Shown here: positions 25,920 to 35,297 of the stretch, one piece after another | Layout of the letters: every line of letters starts with the position of its first letter | Position numbering within the stretch: the first letter of the stretch is position 1 | From: Phycisphaerales bacterium | Lineage (GTDB): Bacteria; Planctomycetota; Phycisphaerae; Phycisphaerales; UBA1924 | Direction of reading: 5' to 3' | Assembly (NCBI GenBank): GCA_020853815.1 | Contig: JADYYE010000136.1 | Coordinates: forward strand, 1 to 64,000 | DNA: 64,000 nucleotides | Notes under the pieces: model-generated | Database searches by the model: none | What the model was told of the DNA's origin: nothing | The model's input: the letters and a program-made list of their open reading frames with translations, nothing else | Program-made: the position numbers and the translations under genes

Positions 25920-26887
25920 GACATGCTCCCGGCGTGCTGCGCGACCAACGCATCGACTTCGCCCTTATGCGGAAGCGACGGGATCGCCCCTGCCTTGGTC
26001 GTCGCCAGCGCGCCCGCCGCCGACGCCATCGCCAGCGCCAGGTCGAGCAGCGCGAACTCATCCGGGCTCTTGGCCCGGAACGCCGCGTGAACCGCCGGCC
26101 AGCCGAACGCCAGCGCGCCAGCAAACGCGTCGCCCGCGCCGACCGAGTCCACCGCCTGCACGGAGAAACTCCCCACGCGCTTCGGGCGATTCCGGTACGC
26201 CACCACCGCGCCCTGGCTTCCCAACGTCAGCACGACCGCCGTCGGCCCGGTCTCCGCCAGGCGCAGCGCCAGCCGCGACGGCTCCACGCTCGGGTCCAAT
26301 CCGCCCAGGATTCCCGCCTCGGTCCGGTTCACAATCAGCACGCTCAGCAATCGCGACAGTTCGGGCGGGATCGCGCGGGCCGGCGCCGCGTTGAGGATCA
26401 CGGGCTTGCCCACGTCGGACGCGATCTTGGCCGCCGCCAGCACCGCCGAGGTCGGCGTCTCGAGCTGCATCAGGAGCACGTCGCTGGTTTCGATCGCGGA
26501 GCGTGCGAGAGACACCTCGTCCGCGGTGAGCGTTGCGTTCGCGCCCGGCGCGACGATGATGGTGTTCTCGCCGCCCTCGGCCACCGTGATCATCGCCAGC
26601 CCCGAGGCCCGCCCGGAGCGCACGAACAGATGCGAGAGATCGATCGCCTCGGCCTCGAGCGTCTTGAACAACTCGCGTCCGTGCGCGTCGTCGCCCACCG
26701 CGCCGACCAACGACACCCGCGCGCCCAGCCGAGCGGACGCCACCGCCTGGTTCGCGCCCTTGCCGCCCGGGAAGGCCTTGTACGAGCTTCCCAGGAGCGT
26801 CTCGCCCGGCTTGGGCAGGCGCGGGCAGCGCACCACGATGTCCATGTTGACGGAACCCACGACGCAGACCTTCGGGCCGGTGCTCAT
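25916..26887 (-). CDS. rbsK: ribokinase (PfkB family)
   Basis: 323 residues. Ribokinase phosphorylates ribose at O5. PfkB motifs are intact: VCVVGSVNMDIVVRCPRLPK, FPGGKGANQAVASARLG, and the C-terminal DSVGAGDAFAGALAFG with the catalytic Asp. The NIVVAPGAN-type segment (IIVAPGANATLT) is typical of ribokinases. The stop overlaps the start of the GH2 gene (ATGA), so the two are translationally coupled; the hydrolase could feed a pentose to the kinase. The start has a TAGGCT hexamer six bases upstream and no ribosome site. Other PfkB sugars cannot be excluded. Confidence 0.88.
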   Translation of the reverse strand: MSTGPKVCVVGSVNMDIVVRCPRLPKPGETLLGSSYKAFPGGKGANQAVASARLGARVSLVGAVGDDAHGRELFKTLEAEAIDLSHLFVRSGRASGLAMITVAEGGENTIIVAPGANATLTADEVSLARSAIETSDVLLMQLETPTSAVLAAAKIASDVGKPVILNAAPARAIPPELSRLLSVLIVNRTEAGILGGLDPSVEPSRLALRLAETGPTAVVLTLGSQGAVVAYRNRPKRVGSFSVQAVDSVGAGDAFAGALAFGWPAVHAAFRAKSPDEFALLDLALAMASAAGALATTKAGAIPSLPHKGEVDALVAQHAGSMS

Positions 26888-27188
26888 GCCCCAAGCCTAG
26901 TGCCAGGCCCCGCGCCGTGCCGGGCGGCCCCCGCCCCGCGGCCATCGCCCGCCGACCGGGCGGAAGCCCCAGCGCCGGGGCTGCCATCGCCGCGACCCGC
27001 GCCCGATCGGCGCGGAGATTGCGCGGGCGTGTAACTCCCATCAGATTCTGAATACGCCGAGCGAAGTGTGCGTATCGAAGTCTGGAGAGATCGCGGGTCC
27101 GAGTTGTGCGAGGCCCGCCCGGTGCCGATAGGACGATGTGCGCGATCGCGCACCGCCGGTTGGTCAATCTGTGCAAGGAGGCTCGTCC
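26888..27188. other. divergent promoter region between rbsK and prkA
   Basis: 301 bp without a supported gene; upstream frames joined to prkA have no start signal. It holds the rbsK TAGGCT hexamer at 26894-26899 (minus strand) and the prkA ribosome site CAAGGAGG at 27174-27181. No clear -35/-10 pair for prkA was seen. Confidence 0.5.
26894..26899 (-). promoter_or_regulatory. TANNNT hexamer 6 nt before the rbsK start
   Basis: TAGGCT on the minus strand, six bases from the ATG at 26887, with no Shine-Dalgarno in between. The same hexamer and spacing occur before the RNase HII-like gene. Confidence 0.5.
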
Positions 27189-29300
<2,112 letters not shown>

Positions 29301-29404
29301 ACGCGGCTCGCTGGAGAACGATTCGCCTTCAAGAGCCCGAACTGCGAGCGAGGGCGCTTCGCCTGTGTGGCTTTGCCAACCTGTTGGCGGTGCGCGATCG
29401 GCGT

Positions 29405-29410
29405 TAGACT
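29405..29410 (+). promoter_or_regulatory. TANNNT hexamer 6 nt before a start codon
   Basis: TAGACT, six bases from the ATG at 29417. A TTGGCG lies 15 bp upstream of the hexamer (29384-29389), a possible but short-spaced -35. Confidence 0.5.
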
Positions 29411-29416
29411 GTTCCC

Positions 29417-29977
29417 ATGGCGGGCAAGCCAAGCACAAGCCGTGAACCACGCCCCATCGGGCGCGGCGTGGTTCGCCAACGCAGAATCGCGACGGTGTTG
29501 CTGTGGACGTGTCTATCGATCAGTGTGGCCAGCGCGGCGCTCTGGGTGACTTCGGCGCGCTGGACCGCGTTCTGGATGACACAGTTCGGTGACATGCTCG
29601 GCGTAAAGGCCGGCTATGCGGGCTATCTCTGGACCTCCGCGCCCTTCCGGAGGGAGCTCATTGAAGCAACCAATCGAGCGATGCCATCGGAGCCGGTCTG
29701 GAATTGGCACTGCGATACGCGCCGGATCCCGATGGAGTGGTGGCCACCCGTCTTCTTCTCGCGTCATCCAACGGGACTGGCGATTATCTCGATGCACCTT
29801 GGCGTGCCGTTCGGCATGGGTTTGATTGGCGCGTTCCTCGCTCGCCGCTGGCTCCGCCGGCTCCCTCGACCGGACCAATGCCCCGCCTGCGGCTACTTCA
29901 CCCACGGCCTACCCGCCGGCGTCTGTCCCGAATGCGGCCGGCCAATTCCGCCATCAGATCGCTTCCCCCAAATCTGA
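29417..29977 (+). CDS. membrane protein with C-terminal zinc ribbon
   Basis: 186 residues from an ATG without a ribosome site. It has an N-terminal membrane segment (IATVLLWTCLSISVASAAL), an extracytoplasmic-looking middle with many aromatic residues (EPVWNWHCDTRRIPMEWWPP), and a second membrane segment (IISMHLGVPFGMGLIGAF). A C-terminal zinc ribbon reads CPACGY and CPECGRP. The family is not recognised. The gene precedes a second zinc-ribbon membrane protein by 22 bp. Small membrane zinc ribbons of this type are common hypotheticals in planctomycetes (general impression, not checked). Confidence 0.7.
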   Translation: MAGKPSTSREPRPIGRGVVRQRRIATVLLWTCLSISVASAALWVTSARWTAFWMTQFGDMLGVKAGYAGYLWTSAPFRRELIEATNRAMPSEPVWNWHCDTRRIPMEWWPPVFFSRHPTGLAIISMHLGVPFGMGLIGAFLARRWLRRLPRPDQCPACGYFTHGLPAGVCPECGRPIPPSDRFPQI

Positions 29978-29985
29978 CTTGCCGA

Positions 29986-29991
29986 TATACT
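29986..29991 (+). promoter_or_regulatory. TATACT hexamer 8 nt before a start codon
   Basis: TATACT, a good -10 match, lies eight bases before the ATG at 30000 and just after the stop of the preceding gene at 29977. No ribosome site lies between. Confidence 0.5.
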
Positions 29992-29999
29992 CATTACGC

Positions 30000-31037
30000 A
30001 TGGGCTGGAGCCGGCTCATCCTGTGGAAGACGCTTGACGATCGCGGGCGGCCAATACCGAGCTTGAGGCCGGGCCGCTTGGTCCGCACGATCTGGCCCAG
30101 AGGCAAAGAACCCGCTCGATATCGTCGCTTCAACTTCTGGATGTGGCTCATCATCGTGGTCGCAACGATCGGTTCCGTCGCCTTGTTCCTGTCGAATCCC
30201 GCGCAAGCCCTATCACAACTCGCCTCGATGACCCCGTATCAGTGGATGATCGTGTGCATCCCGCTCTTGTTCACGATGTTGTTGACTCTCGCTTCGCGGC
30301 TCGGCGGTCCATTCCGTCAGAGCCTGCCTCAACTTACCGCATGGCTCTCGGCCCACCAACGCTGCGGCGTCTGCGCGTGCGATCTTTCCAAGTCGAGTGC
30401 CGACGATGACGGTCTGGTCACCTGCCCCGAGTGCGGCTCGGCGTGGCACCCCGATCGCTGGACACTCAAGTCCGACAACATCGCGGCCAGCGACCTCACG
30501 CTCGACGTCATGATGGGCGCGAACGGCTCGTCGTTCGAATGGTGTACCGACGACCGTGGAGTGCCGCTCGATCTGCGCGGGTTCTCGATCATGAAATGGT
30601 CCAATCAACCCCGAGCCTCAACAAAGATGGCCGCCAGACTGCTGCGGCAGGTAGCGTTTGAGCGCAAGCGCCGCCTCCGACGCGTGTTTCCCGTGACGAT
30701 CCTGGGATGGCTGGTCTTCAACGTCGCGATCTTCATCATCCGCAACCCGGCGCCGCGAGACCGCGTGTTCGACATCGCCTTGGTCGGCGTAGTGACCGCC
30801 CTCATCGCGGCGGTCGTGCTCTACATAGCTCGCCGAGGCAACGTCAATCCCCGCCGATTCCGTGCAGCGCTTCTCAGCCATCACGTCTGCGCCAACTGCG
30901 GAGGAGAACTCGACGAATTTCCCGCGCCGTCCTTCGACGGTTGCACCGCCTGCGCCCACTGCGGGCGCGCCTGGAATCTCAGCGAGTTCGAACCCATCAC
31001 CCCTTCGGCACCAGCTTCCCCACCGTCACCGGCCTGA
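30000..31037 (+). CDS. four-helix membrane protein with two zinc ribbons
   Basis: 345 residues from the ATG at 30000. Two membrane segments (FWMWLIIVVATIGSVALFL, WMIVCIPLLFTMLLTL) are followed by a zinc-ribbon-like module (CGVCACDL then CPECGSAWH). A soluble stretch and two more membrane segments (VFNVAIFIIRN, ALVGVVTALIAAVVLYI) lead to a second ribbon (CANCGGELDEF then CAHCGRAWN). Function unknown. It probably forms a pair with the preceding gene. Its last 41 bases overlap, tail to tail, the end of the M16 peptidase gene on the other strand. Confidence 0.7.
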   Translation: MGWSRLILWKTLDDRGRPIPSLRPGRLVRTIWPRGKEPARYRRFNFWMWLIIVVATIGSVALFLSNPAQALSQLASMTPYQWMIVCIPLLFTMLLTLASRLGGPFRQSLPQLTAWLSAHQRCGVCACDLSKSSADDDGLVTCPECGSAWHPDRWTLKSDNIAASDLTLDVMMGANGSSFEWCTDDRGVPLDLRGFSIMKWSNQPRASTKMAARLLRQVAFERKRRLRRVFPVTILGWLVFNVAIFIIRNPAPRDRVFDIALVGVVTALIAAVVLYIARRGNVNPRRFRAALLSHHVCANCGGELDEFPAPSFDGCTACAHCGRAWNLSEFEPITPSAPASPPSPA

Positions 31038-32220
31038 TCGGATACGCCGCCGCCACCGCGCGCAGGTCATCCAGCGTCACCTTCGTGATCCGCTCCAATT
31101 CCGCTTCCAGCGGGCGGTACTGCGCCGTGGTCGTCCAGAGCCGCCCCAGCCGGTGCATGCGATCGCCCGGACGCTCGCCGCCCACCGTCAGCGCCGTCGC
31201 GGCCTTGTTCCGCAGCCGCTCCAGGTCATCGGGTGTCACAGCGTCGATCAATCGGTCGACCTGCGTCCGCACCTGCGCCCACACGTCATCGATCCGCGCC
31301 GGGTCCGCCGAGGCGTAGATGAAATAGTGCCCCACGCCGTCGTGCGCATCGAACGCCGCCTGTGCCTCTTCCGCAAGCCCGGTCTCGATCAGCGCCCAGT
31401 GGAGCAGGCTGTTGTCCGGCGATCCCAGAACCTGCGCCAGCATCCCCGCCGCGTACCGCCGCTCGTCCTCGATCGCCGGCGCATCGGCCAGCCCGAGGAT
31501 GTACGCGCGGCTCACCTTTTCGTCTTCGATCGTGAACTCGCCGCCCACGGGGCGCGGGCGGTTGGCGTCGCGGGCCGCACCCGTGCGCTCCCACGAGCCG
31601 CACATCCGCTCCGCGAGCGCGACGAGCTTTGCAAAGTCCACGCGCCCCGCCACCGCCAGCGTCGTGTTGTCCGCCGAGTACCGCGCGCGGAAATAGTCCA
31701 TCATCTGGTCGCGCTGCAGCGCCGTGATGGTCTCGGTCGTGCCCAGCACGCGGTGCGAGAGCGGGTGCGCGCCGAAGTGCTTCTCGATCGCGGCCTCGTA
31801 CAGCACCCAGAACGGGTTGTCCTTGTACATCGCGATCTCTTCGAGAATCACGCCCTTCTCGGTGTCGAAGTCCGCCTGGCGGAGCGCCGGGCGCATCATC
31901 CTGGCGAGCAGCGACACCATCTCGTCGAACCGCTCGGGGAGCACGCTCGCGTAGAAGCAAGTCATCTCGGCGCTGGTGAACGCGTTGTTCCGCGCGCCAA
32001 GATCGTCGAATCGCCGGTTGAGCTCCTCCGCCGAGATGTCGTCGGTGCCCTTGAACATCATGTGTTCAAGGAAATGGCTGACTCCCATCACGGGGGCGGC
32101 CTCGTCGCGCGCACCGGTTTTGACGAAGAAACCCGCCGCCGTCGTGTGGGCCGAGGGGTCGGTCTCCGCGATGATCGTCAGGCCGTTGGAAAGTCGGTGC
32201 TGCTGAAAGGTGACGGGCAT
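30997..32220 (-). CDS. M16-family zinc peptidase (processing-peptidase-like)
   Basis: 407 residues. The inverted zinc motif HFLEH is at residues 49-53 with the distal Glu in EKGVILEEIAMYKDNP. RLSNGLTIIAE, GARNNAFTSAEMTCFYA and a C-terminal RYSADNTTLAVAGRVD are typical of M16B peptidases such as PqqL/YmxG and mitochondrial processing peptidase beta. The usual 420-residue single-module length fits. A second, inactive M16 partner is often adjacent in other genomes but is not seen here. A TACACT hexamer lies five bases before the ATG and no ribosome site is visible. Confidence 0.93.
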   Translation of the reverse strand: MPVTFQQHRLSNGLTIIAETDPSAHTTAAGFFVKTGARDEAAPVMGVSHFLEHMMFKGTDDISAEELNRRFDDLGARNNAFTSAEMTCFYASVLPERFDEMVSLLARMMRPALRQADFDTEKGVILEEIAMYKDNPFWVLYEAAIEKHFGAHPLSHRVLGTTETITALQRDQMMDYFRARYSADNTTLAVAGRVDFAKLVALAERMCGSWERTGAARDANRPRPVGGEFTIEDEKVSRAYILGLADAPAIEDERRYAAGMLAQVLGSPDNSLLHWALIETGLAEEAQAAFDAHDGVGHYFIYASADPARIDDVWAQVRTQVDRLIDAVTPDDLERLRNKAATALTVGGERPGDRMHRLGRLWTTTAQYRPLEAELERITKVTLDDLRAVAAAYPIRPVTVGKLVPKG

Positions 32221-32225
32221 ACCGG

Positions 32226-32231
32226 AGTGTA
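32226..32231 (-). promoter_or_regulatory. TANNNT hexamer 5 nt before the M16 peptidase start
   Basis: TACACT on the minus strand, five bases from the ATG at 32220; no Shine-Dalgarno. Confidence 0.5.
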
Positions 32232-32261
32232 TCGGCCCGCGACGCCGGCGCGATTGAGCAC

Positions 32262-33428
32262 CTACCGCTTGATGGCCTCAACCAATCGCTCGCACACGCC
32301 CCGGGGATCGCTCGACCGGCACACGGCGCCCGACACCGCCACGCCGCGGCAGCCCGCCTCGACCAGTTCGCCGACGTTGTCCGGGCCGATGCCCCCGATC
32401 GCCAGGTGCGGCACGCCGCGGCAGGCCGTCTCCGCCAGATACTCCCGCAGAAATCCGACCCCCGCGGGCGCCCGTTCCTTGGTCGTGGTCGCAAACATCG
32501 GACCAACGCCGCAGTAATCCGCGCCGTCCGCCGCCGCACGCCGCGCCTGCTCAAGGTTCGTCGTCGAAACGCCCACGAGGAGCGACGAGCCCGCCAGGCG
32601 TCGAACGTCGCGCACCGAGAGATCACTCTGGCCGACGTGAACGCCCGCCGCCCCCGCGAGCAGCGCCAGGTCCGCGCGGTCGTTGACGATCACCGGCACT
32701 CCCGCGGGCCTCGCGATCTCCATGACGCGCCGAATCGTGCCGAGGAACTCGCGTGCGTCCATGTCTTTCTCGCGCACCTGCAACGCCGACGCGCCGCCCT
32801 CGATGCACAGCTCCGCGACGCGCGGCAGCGAGTGGTGGGCGCACATCGACGCCGTGAGCAGAACGCACAGCGTCCATTGCCCTGACCGCCCGCTGAAAAG
32901 GCGTTGCAACAGCAATCGCTCGAGCTCATATGACTCGTAACGGATTGACTCGAATGCCCCGGCGGCCTTCAACGCACCGCCATTCCCACGTCCCACCCGT
33001 GCCGAATCTCGGTCGTCCCACTCCGCGCTCACTCCAGAGCTTTCGCCATCACCCGCGCCCGCAACCAAGCCCTCTGATATCACCTTGCTGCATTCTTCCA
33101 TCGAGCGCAGCGCTTCCTGCAAGCGCCCGAACGCCGCCGCCGCGATGTCGCCCGCCGTCGTCCGCCGGTACTCGCCCGGAGCGCTGACACGCGTCCCCAC
33201 GTCGCCCGGCGTATCGCGCCACGCCAGGAGCGCCGCCCGGTCGATCGGCAGCATCTCCGCGGCCTCAACCAGCCCATGCCGCGCCCGCTTCAGCCGCGAA
33301 CACATCACCTCGTCATCCAGCACGAACCGCGCCAAATCCTCCAGCGTGCGCAGCGCCTCGCGGGCCCGGTTCAGATTCGCGTCGATGATCCGCGCCAGTG
33401 GTGTCAAAAGATCTCCCGCCTCGCTCAC
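32262..33428 (-). CDS. thiE: thiamine-phosphate synthase with extra N-terminal helical domain
   Basis: 388 residues from a GTG at 33428. The C-terminal half is a normal ThiE barrel: LQVREKDMDAREFL, VPVIVNDRADLALLAGAAGV, HVGQSDLSV, GADYCGVGPMFATTTKE and LAIGGIGPDNVGELVEAGC. ThiE joins hydroxymethylpyrimidine pyrophosphate and thiazole phosphate to make thiamine phosphate. The first 150 residues are helical (IDANLNRAREALRTLEDLAR, AFGRLQEALRSMEECSKV), like the N-terminal domain seen in some cyanobacterial and planctomycete ThiE proteins. Its role is unclear to me. A low-complexity linker (SSGVSAEWDDRDSARVGRG) joins the two. Confidence 0.9.
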   Translation of the reverse strand: MSEAGDLLTPLARIIDANLNRAREALRTLEDLARFVLDDEVMCSRLKRARHGLVEAAEMLPIDRAALLAWRDTPGDVGTRVSAPGEYRRTTAGDIAAAAFGRLQEALRSMEECSKVISEGLVAGAGDGESSGVSAEWDDRDSARVGRGNGGALKAAGAFESIRYESYELERLLLQRLFSGRSGQWTLCVLLTASMCAHHSLPRVAELCIEGGASALQVREKDMDAREFLGTIRRVMEIARPAGVPVIVNDRADLALLAGAAGVHVGQSDLSVRDVRRLAGSSLLVGVSTTNLEQARRAAADGADYCGVGPMFATTTKERAPAGVGFLREYLAETACRGVPHLAIGGIGPDNVGELVEAGCRGVAVSGAVCRSSDPRGVCERLVEAIKR

Positions 33429-33528
33429 TTCACTCGACGCACGCGCCGCGTCTCACCAACCCGCGGGCGACCGCAAGGTTTGAATCACTCTCTCGTCGCG
33501 CGCCCGCTGTCTTCCCCGCTCCCCACAC

Positions 33529-33611
33529 CCCATTCCCCATTGCCCATTGCCCATTCCCCATTGCCCATTGCCCATCGCCCATTGCCCATTGCCCGTTGCC
33601 CATTCCCCATC
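33529..33611. repeat. heptamer tandem array (consensus SCCCATT)
   Basis: About twelve 7-bp units such as GCCCATT and CCCCATT, with single-base variants (GCCCATC, GCCCGTT). It lies between the divergent thiE and 6-phosphogluconolactonase genes and ends about 64 bp before the latter's ATG. The pattern recalls short tandemly repeated heptamers of some cyanobacteria. It has no spacers, so it is not CRISPR. Confidence 0.85.
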
Positions 33612-33675
33612 GCACCCACCAAACTCCCGCCCCGACTGGCGTTCCGCCCTCGCAGCGCCCACAATACCCGGAGCG

Positions 33676-34440
33676 ATGATCGAATCGTACGACCTTGTCC
33701 CCGAGCCCGTCCCGCCCCGCCTCCCGGGGACGGTGATCGTGCGCCAGGCCGCCGACGACGCGATCGACGCCGCCGCCGCGGACCTCCTGATCCACTCGCG
33801 CAACTGCGTGCGCGCGTTCGGCGACTTCCACCTGGCGATCTCGGTGTCGGCGCCGGTCGAGCCGTTCCTCCGCCGCCTGATGTACGACCCGCCCCTCCGC
33901 GACATCCCCTGGAAACGCACGCACCTGTGGCTCGTGGATGAACACCTTTCCCCCGGCCCCTCGCGCCCCGCCAATTTCGAGATGCTCCGCGGCCTGATCG
34001 TCGACCAATCCGACATGCCGCCCGAGCAGGCCCACGCCGTCACCTTCACCTCCCCCGATCCCGCGCTCGAATACGAGCGTCAGCTCGGCGAGCACCTGGG
34101 CTGGCGCGAAAAGGGGCACGATCGTCTCGACTTCGTCCTGCTGGGCGTGCCGACGCCCGAAGAATCCGCCGCCCTTCACGCGATGCCCGCCGATCCCGAA
34201 GACCGCCTGTTCGTGCAGCGCCCGCTCGACGATCGCTTCGCCATGACGCGGCGCACGCTCAACGCCGCGCGCTTTGTCGCGATGCTCGCGCCGGGCGAGT
34301 CGTCCCGCGCCACGCTCGAGATGCTCAGCGGCGCGCCCCCCGCGACGCTCCACCCCTGGCTCTCGATCCGCCCCGTGGGCGGCGAGCTCCGCTGGTACCT
34401 TGACCACGCCGCGTGCGCATTCACGCCGCCAACATCCTGA
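33676..34440 (+). CDS. pgl: 6-phosphogluconolactonase
   Basis: 254 residues from the ATG at 33676. It hydrolyses 6-phosphogluconolactone in the oxidative pentose phosphate pathway. Family motifs: DFHLAISVSAPVEPFLRRL, KRTHLWLVDEHLSPG (the conserved acidic active-site loop), NFEMLRGLIVDQS and a C-terminal MTRRTLNAARFVAML. The glycine-rich segment usually read as LSGGSTP is here ISVSAPVEP, an unusual variant. It is followed almost at once by the pseudouridine synthase gene. NagB-type isomerase activity is a less likely alternative. Confidence 0.82.
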   Translation: MIESYDLVPEPVPPRLPGTVIVRQAADDAIDAAAADLLIHSRNCVRAFGDFHLAISVSAPVEPFLRRLMYDPPLRDIPWKRTHLWLVDEHLSPGPSRPANFEMLRGLIVDQSDMPPEQAHAVTFTSPDPALEYERQLGEHLGWREKGHDRLDFVLLGVPTPEESAALHAMPADPEDRLFVQRPLDDRFAMTRRTLNAARFVAMLAPGESSRATLEMLSGAPPATLHPWLSIRPVGGELRWYLDHAACAFTPPTS

Positions 34441-34447
34441 GGTGCGT

Positions 34448-35218
34448 GTGCCCACGTTCAGCGTTCAACCCAACGACAAGGTCACGTTCAAGGTTCTCTT
34501 CGAGGACGACGCCCTCGTCGTCGTCAACAAGCCGCCCGGCACCGTCACCCAGCCCGGGCTGGCCCACGAGGACGACTCGCTGCTCAACGGCCTGTTCGCC
34601 CGCTTCGGCCCGGCGCTCCAGAACCTCGGGCAATCACGCGACTTTGGACTCCTCCACCGCCTCGACCGCGCCACCAGCGGCCTCCTCATCGTCGCGCTCC
34701 GCGCCGATTCCTACGACCACCTCCGCGCGCAGTTCGAGAACCACACCATCAAGAAGTTCTACTGGGCCGTCGTCAAGGGCGCGCCCAAAGAGCCCAAGGG
34801 CGTGCTCCGCATGCCCATCGCCGAAGACCACACGCGCGACCTCTCCCACCGCCCCACCGGCAAGCCGCGCCTCGCCCGCATCTCACGCGCCGGCAAGCCC
34901 GCGATCACGGCCTATCGAGTGCTTGAAACCTCGCGCGTCGCGTCGCTCGTCGAATGCCGCCTGCTCACCGGGCGCCTCCACCAGATCCGCGTCCATCTCG
35001 ACGCCATCGGTTGCCCGGTCCTCGGCGACGACCTCTACGCCCCGCCCGGCGTGCGCGACGCGGCGCCGCGCCTCGCGCTCCACTCCCACCGCGTCGTCGT
35101 CGATCACCCGCTCACCGGCGCGACGGTCGATGTGCATTCGCCCTGGCCCGGCGATCTCAAGGGCCTGCTGAAAAAGCTCGGCCTGACCAAGCCGACGGCA
35201 AATCCGCTCGCTCCCTGA
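34448..35218 (+). CDS. RluA-family 23S/tRNA pseudouridine synthase
   Basis: 256 residues from a GTG at 34448 (GAGG just upstream, seven bases after the stop of the lactonase gene); a GTG at 34442 is also possible. RluA-family enzymes isomerise uridine to pseudouridine in RNA. The catalytic motif HRLDRATSGLLIVA carries the Asp near residue 73. LVVVNKPPG, TGRLHQIRVHLDAIG and PVLGDDLY are also present. No S4 domain is seen, so it resembles RluA/TruC more than RluD. Its substrate cannot be fixed from sequence alone. Confidence 0.9.
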   Translation: MPTFSVQPNDKVTFKVLFEDDALVVVNKPPGTVTQPGLAHEDDSLLNGLFARFGPALQNLGQSRDFGLLHRLDRATSGLLIVALRADSYDHLRAQFENHTIKKFYWAVVKGAPKEPKGVLRMPIAEDHTRDLSHRPTGKPRLARISRAGKPAITAYRVLETSRVASLVECRLLTGRLHQIRVHLDAIGCPVLGDDLYAPPGVRDAAPRLALHSHRVVVDHPLTGATVDVHSPWPGDLKGLLKKLGLTKPTANPLAP

Positions 35219-35297
35219 CCGCGGCGCGCCCAGCGTTGCCTATCCCGGTCCGCTCTTGAGTTCGTCGATGCCACCGAGCGCGATGTGCCCGCCCTCG

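Noticed and set aside
33529-33611. Possible CRISPR array
   Set aside because: Units are 7 bp and directly joined; no spacers and no cas genes.
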